From the NCBI GenBank assembly GCA_045577615.1, contig JAZNIT010000039.1, positions 1-64,000 of the forward strand: 64,000 nt of DNA, read 5' to 3'. The notes under the pieces were generated by a model. The model worked only from the letters and a program-made list of their open reading frames with translations, had not been told where the DNA came from and made no database searches. This DNA comes from RGIG2206 sp045577615 (GTDB lineage: Bacteria; Bacillota; Clostridia; Oscillospirales; Acutalibacteraceae). The translations under genes and the position numbers were made by a program. This document shows positions 59,921 to 64,000 of the stretch, piece after piece; positions within the stretch are counted from its first letter, which is position 1; each line of letters opens with the position of its first letter.

Positions 59921-60652
59921 ATGTCAGGACATTCCAAATGGAACAATATTAAACGTAAAAAAGAAAAGACCGATGCTCAAAAAGCAAAAATCTTTACTCG
60001 CATTGGCCGTGAACTTGCCATGGCAGTTAAAGCAGGCGGTCCCGACCCCAATGTTAACGGCAAACTTCGTGATATAATTGCCAAGGCAAAGGCAAACAAC
60101 GTGCCTAACGATAATATTGACCGTATGCTTAAAAAGGTATCTAACGACGACTCAAGCAATTATGAAGAAATAATTTACGAGGGATACGGCCCCGCAGGTA
60201 TTGCCGTTGTTGTCGAAACTCTTACCGACAACCGCAACCGCACCGCAGGTGAGATGCGCCACTATTTTGATAAAAACGGCGGTAACCTTGGTCAAAGCGG
60301 CTCGGTTATGTTTATGTTCGAGCGCAAGGGCATCATTATTATTGATAGTGAGGGCCTTGATGAAGACACTGTTATGGAGGATGCACTTGAAGCAGGCGCC
60401 GACGATTTCAATGTAAACGACGACTCTTTCGAGATTATCACCGACCCCAACGCTGTTGATGCAGTCAGCGCCGCTCTTACTGAAAAGGGTTATGCCTTTA
60501 TTTCTGCCGAAGCAGAGTACGTGCCCAATATGACCAACGACCTTACAGATGATGAGGCTGTTTTCAAAATGAACAGACTTCTTGATATGCTTGAAGAGAA
60601 CGACGACGTTCAAGGTGTATGGCACAGTTGGAATCAACCTGAAGAGGAATAA
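59921..60652 (+). CDS. yebC: YebC/TACO1 family protein
   Basis: 243 residues beginning SGHSKWNNIKRKKEKTDAQK, the invariant YebC N-terminus, with YEGYGPAGIAVVVETLTDNRNRTAGE further on. Long annotated as a transcriptional regulator; family members also assist ribosomes on proline-rich stretches. GCG-free leader with AAAGGTGA before the ATG. Monocistronic with own promoter and terminator. Confidence 0.95.
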   Translation: MSGHSKWNNIKRKKEKTDAQKAKIFTRIGRELAMAVKAGGPDPNVNGKLRDIIAKAKANNVPNDNIDRMLKKVSNDDSSNYEEIIYEGYGPAGIAVVVETLTDNRNRTAGEMRHYFDKNGGNLGQSGSVMFMFERKGIIIIDSEGLDEDTVMEDALEAGADDFNVNDDSFEIITDPNAVDAVSAALTEKGYAFISAEAEYVPNMTNDLTDDEAVFKMNRLLDMLEENDDVQGVWHSWNQPEEE

Positions 60653-60701
60653 GCAAAAATTAAATCCCCCCCGTTTAATGAGTAGGGTTCCTAAGGACAG
60701 A

Positions 60702-60735
60702 AAAAACTGTGCAGATGATTTCTGCACAGTTTTTC
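60702..60735 (+). terminator. Terminator after yebC
   Basis: Perfect 14-bp stem AAAAACTGTGCAGA/TCTGCACAGTTTTT. Its CTGTGCAG/CTGCACAG core is the same as in the split terminator at 10264-10579. Confidence 0.88.
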
Positions 60736-60825
60736 TTTTGTCTCACACCATTACAAGCAGGACATTTTGGCGCCCAAATGTCACTTGTTAGGAGAACCTA
60801 AAACCCTTTTAACCTATCTCAAAGA

Positions 60826-61028
60826 AGTGATATTGTGAGACAGGTCTCACAGTTATATTTGACCTTACGGTCAAGTGATATTAAAACCTTGCGGTTTTAG
60901 TGATATTTTATTCGCCCATAAACTGCCGAAGGCAATATCACTCGGCTTTTAGCCGAATATCACTGCGAAGCAATACAACTCGCCTTTGGCGAATAAAACT
61001 GGCCAAGTGTCCTTACGAACACTTGGCC
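60826..61028. repeat. Array of hairpins joined by 9-nt linkers, near-palindromic overall
   Basis: Seven short hairpins alternate with linkers. Left linkers AGTGATATT (60826), AGTTATATT (60851), AGTGATATT (60874), AGTGATATT (60899) are matched by right linkers AATATCACT (60934), AATATCACT (60956), AATACAACT (60972), AATAAAACT (60992). Hairpins include GTGAGA/TCTCAC, TGACC/GGTCA, AAAACC/GGTTTT, CGGC/GCCG, CGCC/GGCG and a terminal GGCCAAGTG/CACTTGGCC. The linkers can pair to form a trunk with side arms. It occupies most of the 477-base gap between yebC and the AraC gene; no coding sequence is seen there. Confidence 0.8.
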
Positions 61029-61050
61029 AATAACGGAGGGGATTTTATAC

Positions 61051-61079
61051 TTGATTTTGAATTGCAGTGTGGCTATAAT
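61051..61079 (+). promoter_or_regulatory. SigA promoter for the AraC-type regulator
   Basis: TTGATT, 17-bp spacer, TATAAT. Confidence 0.75.
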
Positions 61080-61129
61080 ACAAATAAGAATGTATACATT
61101 TGTAAAAAATAAACCTTCGAGGTGACAAG

Positions 61130-61969
61130 ATGTTATTGGCCGATGTACAGCCCTTTGTGCGGCTTTCAAGAGTGCAGGCCTATCTGCCAACTTGGGATGG
61201 GGCAGTGGGACTCGACAACCGTCTGTTTCTTTGCACAGGGGGCAGCGGAAGTATAAAGGTAAATGGCACCCACTATCCCTTAACAAGGGGCACTATTATA
61301 GGCTGGCGGGCAGGAATGACCTACTCCTACCATCCAAATGAAGAGGGTATGACCCTTCTCGGTGTCAATTACGATTTTACTCAAAGCGGTCGCAGCAAAA
61401 ACATCCCCGTGCCCCCTTGCAGCATTAACGATTATCATCGAAAACTGCTTATTGAAGAGCAGGTGACCATTGATGATGCTCCGGCTCTTTCAGGAGTGTT
61501 CAGTTTTGTGGTTAACAACGATATTGTGGAAAAAATAAACCTTATCAATCTTGAGTATTCACGCCACATTATTTTTAGCCGTGAGCGCTGCAACAGCCTG
61601 CTTAAGGATGTGCTTGTGCAATGTGCCCGACTTGCCCAAACGGGGGATAGCGACGCATCCCTCAAGATAGCCGAGGCGGTGATTTCGTACGTGGGCGCCC
61701 ACATAAACGAGCGTATGTCCAATGCAAGCGTGGGCGAGTATTTTAACTATCACCCCAACTATATAAGCCGCGTAATGCGGGAACTTACGGGTATGTCGCT
61801 GCACAGCTACATTCTTGACCGACGCATTGGTATGGCTATGTCCTTGCTTGAGTCAACCACCCTAAGTATAACCGAGATTGCCGATAAAACGGGCTTTGGC
61901 GATGTGAGCCACTTTTCAAAAATATTCCGTCAAAAAACGGGCAAAAGCCCCACCGATTTCAGAACATAA
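61130..61969 (+). CDS. AraC family transcriptional regulator
   Basis: 279 residues: N-terminal cupin-like sensing domain (about 1-150) and C-terminal double helix-turn-helix, with YHPNYISRVMRELTGMSLHS and ITEIADKTGFGDVSHFSKIFRQ plus the closing KTGKSPTDFR. Such regulators often control sugar-use genes; no obvious target is adjacent, as the next gene converges. Start ATG 61130 follows CGAGGTGA. Confidence 0.92.
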   Translation: MLLADVQPFVRLSRVQAYLPTWDGAVGLDNRLFLCTGGSGSIKVNGTHYPLTRGTIIGWRAGMTYSYHPNEEGMTLLGVNYDFTQSGRSKNIPVPPCSINDYHRKLLIEEQVTIDDAPALSGVFSFVVNNDIVEKINLINLEYSRHIIFSRERCNSLLKDVLVQCARLAQTGDSDASLKIAEAVISYVGAHINERMSNASVGEYFNYHPNYISRVMRELTGMSLHSYILDRRIGMAMSLLESTTLSITEIADKTGFGDVSHFSKIFRQKTGKSPTDFRT

Positions 61970-61970
61970 C

Positions 61971-61996
61971 AAAACCGCCGAGCAATCGGCGGTTTT
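61971..61996. terminator. Bidirectional terminator
   Basis: Perfect 10-bp stem AAAACCGCCG/CGGCGGTTTT with loop AGCAAT, between converging genes. Confidence 0.88.
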
Positions 61997-62000
61997 ACTC

Positions 62001-62912
62001 TTATAAACTATCAATAATAGTGTAAAGATTTTCATCTGAATATTCAATTTCGCTTGAAAAGGCGCGGGCGATATCCACTCTGTCCTCAAAGTCTAACTTG
62101 CCTTTGCTTTCAAACTCTGCGGCGCCAAGGGCAAAAATCAGCCTAACCGCAAGGGCGGCAAATTTAGCCCGCTTGATGCAGTTTTCTCCATCGGGTGCGT
62201 TGGCAAAATGGCGGTAGATAAAATAAACGGCCAACTGCTCATATTCATGCTCAAAGGCTTTTGAATACTCTTTAAAAACGTCAATGTCAGTCGCCGAGCC
62301 AAGCAAGCTCAACCGCTTGTCCCATTCGTTGTCAAACCACTCAAGATTAGAGAGCCGCCTTGCCCAATAGCCCAAATCCACCTCAAAATCCTCTTGACCG
62401 CACAGCCAGAGCATATTTTCAAGCCGATCAAAAATGTCAAATTCGCGGTCTTGCAGGGTGTCGATGATGGCATCTCTCAAATTCACAATGTCATCCTCAC
62501 CCTCGTCGGCTCCGTCATAAACAAGGCAAACCTTTTCTTTATTGCCGAGAATAAGACTTGCCGCCGCTTCACAGCTAAGACCCAAGCCAACCTCGGTGCG
62601 AGTGGGCAGCTCGTTTCTGAATCGGGGATGGTCGGCACAGATTCCGCACAGCCGCTCCTCACCCAAACCGATAATAATATCGCACAAATTATCCTTGTTC
62701 AAGAAGGGGCAGCGCTCCTTTTCACCAAGAATAAAATGGGGCTCCTCCCAACAAATATTAGCCTTAAGTCTTTCGCCCAAATCACCGCCAACCGACTTAT
62801 AAAAATCGGCGGTGTCGCTGTCGATGTCGATTTCCCAACCGATGCAGCAGTTGTGGCGGCACTGGCCCTTAATGCAGCTGAATCGGCTGTAATAATCAGG
62901 ATAAACGGTCAT
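62001..62912 (-). CDS. FliB-like lysine N-methylase family protein
   Basis: 303 residues with the N-terminal Cys cluster FSCIKGQCRHNCCIGW (about 11-26), CPFLNKDNLCDI and LCGICADHPRF, typical of FliB proteins that are thought to carry an Fe-S or metal centre. In Salmonella FliB methylates flagellin lysines; most clostridial members have no shown substrate. No flagellar genes are in the window. GGAAGTGA precedes the ATG. Confidence 0.85.
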   Translation of the reverse strand: MTVYPDYYSRFSCIKGQCRHNCCIGWEIDIDSDTADFYKSVGGDLGERLKANICWEEPHFILGEKERCPFLNKDNLCDIIIGLGEERLCGICADHPRFRNELPTRTEVGLGLSCEAAASLILGNKEKVCLVYDGADEGEDDIVNLRDAIIDTLQDREFDIFDRLENMLWLCGQEDFEVDLGYWARRLSNLEWFDNEWDKRLSLLGSATDIDVFKEYSKAFEHEYEQLAVYFIYRHFANAPDGENCIKRAKFAALAVRLIFALGAAEFESKGKLDFEDRVDIARAFSSEIEYSDENLYTIIDSL

Positions 62913-63022
62913 AAAATCACTTCCCGCCTCATTGTATCACACAAGAGTGGCTATTTAAAGATAAAAATGTATAATTTGCCCTTTGAGTCAAAAAATAAGT
63001 AAAAACGCAAAAGGTGATAAGT

Positions 63023-63799
63023 TTGGCATACCGTCAAGGCAGACACACAGTAATATTGGAAAACAAGCCCACTATCCTCCAATCGGCAGCGGTGGTTGGC
63101 ACAAAAGAAGGGGATGGCCCCATGGCGCCCTATTTCGACTACATCTCCGACGACGATGCAATGGAGCAAAAATCTTGGGAAAAGGCCGAAAGTATGCTGC
63201 AAAAAACAGCGGTGCAGCTTGCTCTCAAAAAATCCCGACTCGCCGCCTATGATATCGATATGATGTTCGCAGGGGATTTGCTTAATCAATGCATCGGCTC
63301 CACCTTTGGCCTTAAGGATTTCGAAATAGCCTTAGCGGGAGTGTTTGGCGCCTGCTCAACAATGAGCCTTTCCCTCATAATGGCTGCCCTGTCGGTAGAG
63401 TCGTCTGTCGCCCGTCGCGCCATAGCCGTTACATCATCCCATTTTTGCACCGCTGAGCGACAATTTCGCTTTCCTCTTGACTACGGCGGAGTCCGTCCCC
63501 CAACAGCACAGTGGACGGTAACGGGCGCAGGAGCTGCCATCGTTGGCAGCGGCCACGGGCCTTATATCAGCGCCTTCACCCTTGGCAGAGTGGTAGATAT
63601 GAATGTAACCGATGCCAATAATATGGGTGCTGCAATGGCTCCTGATGATGTTAAAATAAGACCATACCCATTGGGTTACGGCGTTTGGGCCTTAGACTTG
63701 TTTTCGGTTGTTATTTCCGCTTTGGCGGTGTTGAAAAATGCTCGAAATGCAGTAAAGCATTTCTCCTTTTTTTGCCTTGCCAAAACGAAAATAACTTAA
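63023..63799 (+). pseudogene. spoVAD: spoVAD interrupted after codon 207
   Basis: Residues 1-207 match SpoVAD, a thiolase-like protein that binds dipicolinic acid: KSWEKAESMLQ, MFAGDLLNQC, GVFGACSTM, SSHFCTAERQFRFP, and MGAAMAP. Full-length proteins run to about 338 residues, and AMAP should be followed by AAADT and another 115 or so residues. Here the match ends at 63643; the frame continues 51 unrelated codons to a stop at 63797-63799, and no other frame restores the family. TTG 63023 follows AAAGGTGA. Either a dead gene or one split by an inserted element that continues beyond the window. Confidence 0.85.
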
Positions 63800-64000
63800 T
63801 CCCTAAAAAACCTCGTCACACCCAAACACCGCTACCCTCGAAGGTATGGTCTTTTTCTACACATAAAGTAAATAAGGGGGAACATATTCGATTTGCAGAC
63901 AAGTTGGTTAAAAATCAACCTCTCTGCCGAATTTAACAGAGAGGTTGATACTATTTAATAAGAAAGGTGCGTAAAAATTACTATACAATCAAAAAAGCAA
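63644..64000. other. Unrelated DNA inserted in spoVAD, continuing past the window
   Basis: At least 357 bases with no recognisable gene. AT-rich, with a hairpin AAATGCT/AGCATTT (63736-63763) and AAGGGGGAA (63877-63885). Looks like the end of an integrated element, but no recombinase gene is visible in what is present. Confidence 0.5.
63914..63949. terminator. Strong hairpin in the inserted DNA
   Basis: Perfect 13-bp stem ATCAACCTCTCTG/CAGAGAGGTTGAT with a 10-base loop, then ACTATTTAATA. A terminator or an element-end structure. Confidence 0.6.

Noticed and set aside
60826..61028. CRISPR array
   Set aside because: The repeated 9-mers change orientation halfway, the units between them are hairpins, and there are no cas genes.
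62940..63022. Forespore (SigG-type) promoter for spoVAD
   Set aside because: A GTATA element exists near 62970, but no -10 with acceptable match and spacing was found.
63966..64000. Group II intron 5' end (GTGCG)
   Set aside because: Only five bases match, the position is not the break point in spoVAD, and no intron domain can be checked before the window ends.

Overview
The window reads as chromosome of an anaerobic, endospore-forming Clostridia bacterium, most likely in the Oscillospiraceae/Ruminococcaceae range. Evidence for sporulation: dipicolinate synthase (dpaAB), ylbJ, yqfC-yqfD behind a SigE-like promoter, spoVAC and a broken spoVAD. Evidence for anaerobic fermentation: pyruvate formate-lyase with its activase behind a ZTP riboswitch, acetate kinase, the electron-bifurcating transhydrogenase NfnAB and glutamate dehydrogenase. 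The order yqfC-yqfD-phoH-ybeY-era-yqzL-recO matches the Bacillus/Clostridium core cluster. Strong Shine-Dalgarno sites, GTG and TTG starts and near-consensus SigA promoters are usual for Firmicutes.

Layout. 1-6.8 kb: prs on the minus strand, divergent from thyX-tmk-DJ-1-5-FTHF cyclo-ligase-mltG-U32 peptidase, a tight run with several overlaps. 6.9-9.5 kb: a T-box leader in front of an unusual HTH-cupin-acyl-CoA synthetase fusion. 9.6-16.3 kb: a HAD phosphatase, a MITE-like repeat, murC, dpaAB, ireB, a lipoprotein and ylbJ. 16.4-23.7 kb: the yqfCD-to-mutS2 run. 23.7-25.8 kb: an AT-rich XRE regulator/SLOG pair with two candidate operators, then an unknown lipoprotein. 25.8-28.3 kb (minus): gdhA, an ECF S-component and ywlG. 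28.6-37.4 kb: secA, a GH35 enzyme, DUF5662, a lipid-anchored polysaccharide deacetylase and nfnAB. 37.4-42.8 kb: a second, inverted MITE copy, a phosphohexomutase, an ABC ATPase, an LCP protein, a glycosyltransferase and spoVAC. 42.8-47.8 kb: an accessory patch with a REP-associated tyrosine transposase and its palindromes, a frameshifted gene, a lipoprotein, a condensation-like acyltransferase with DUF6320, and an SH3 protein. 47.8-56.2 kb: pflBA and glycan genes (GH30, GH43, CE2-type esterase, GH57). 56.2-60.7 kb: an epimerase-like protein, tmcAL, ackA and yebC. 60.8-61.0 kb: a striking array of hairpins joined by 9-nt linkers. 61.1-64 kb: an AraC regulator, a FliB-like protein and spoVAD cut off by unrelated DNA at the edge of the window.

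How the genes fit together: thyX, tmk, 5-FTHF cyclo-ligase, pflBA (formate) and the ZTP riboswitch all bear on one-carbon and nucleotide metabolism. NfnAB and GdhA link ferredoxin and NADPH to ammonia assimilation, and AckA takes acetyl phosphate to ATP. TmcAL, beside ackA, consumes acetate. GH43, GH30 and GH35 lack signal peptides and probably process imported oligosaccharides, while the lipid-anchored esterase and deacetylase act outside. The most interesting points are the T-box-controlled three-domain synthetase, the interrupted spoVAD, the transposase gene with its own REP palindromes in its reading frame, two near-identical MITEs each lying between convergent genes beside hairpin arms, and the branched hairpin array near 61 kb. 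All calls come from reading the sequence; no database search or computed fold was available.
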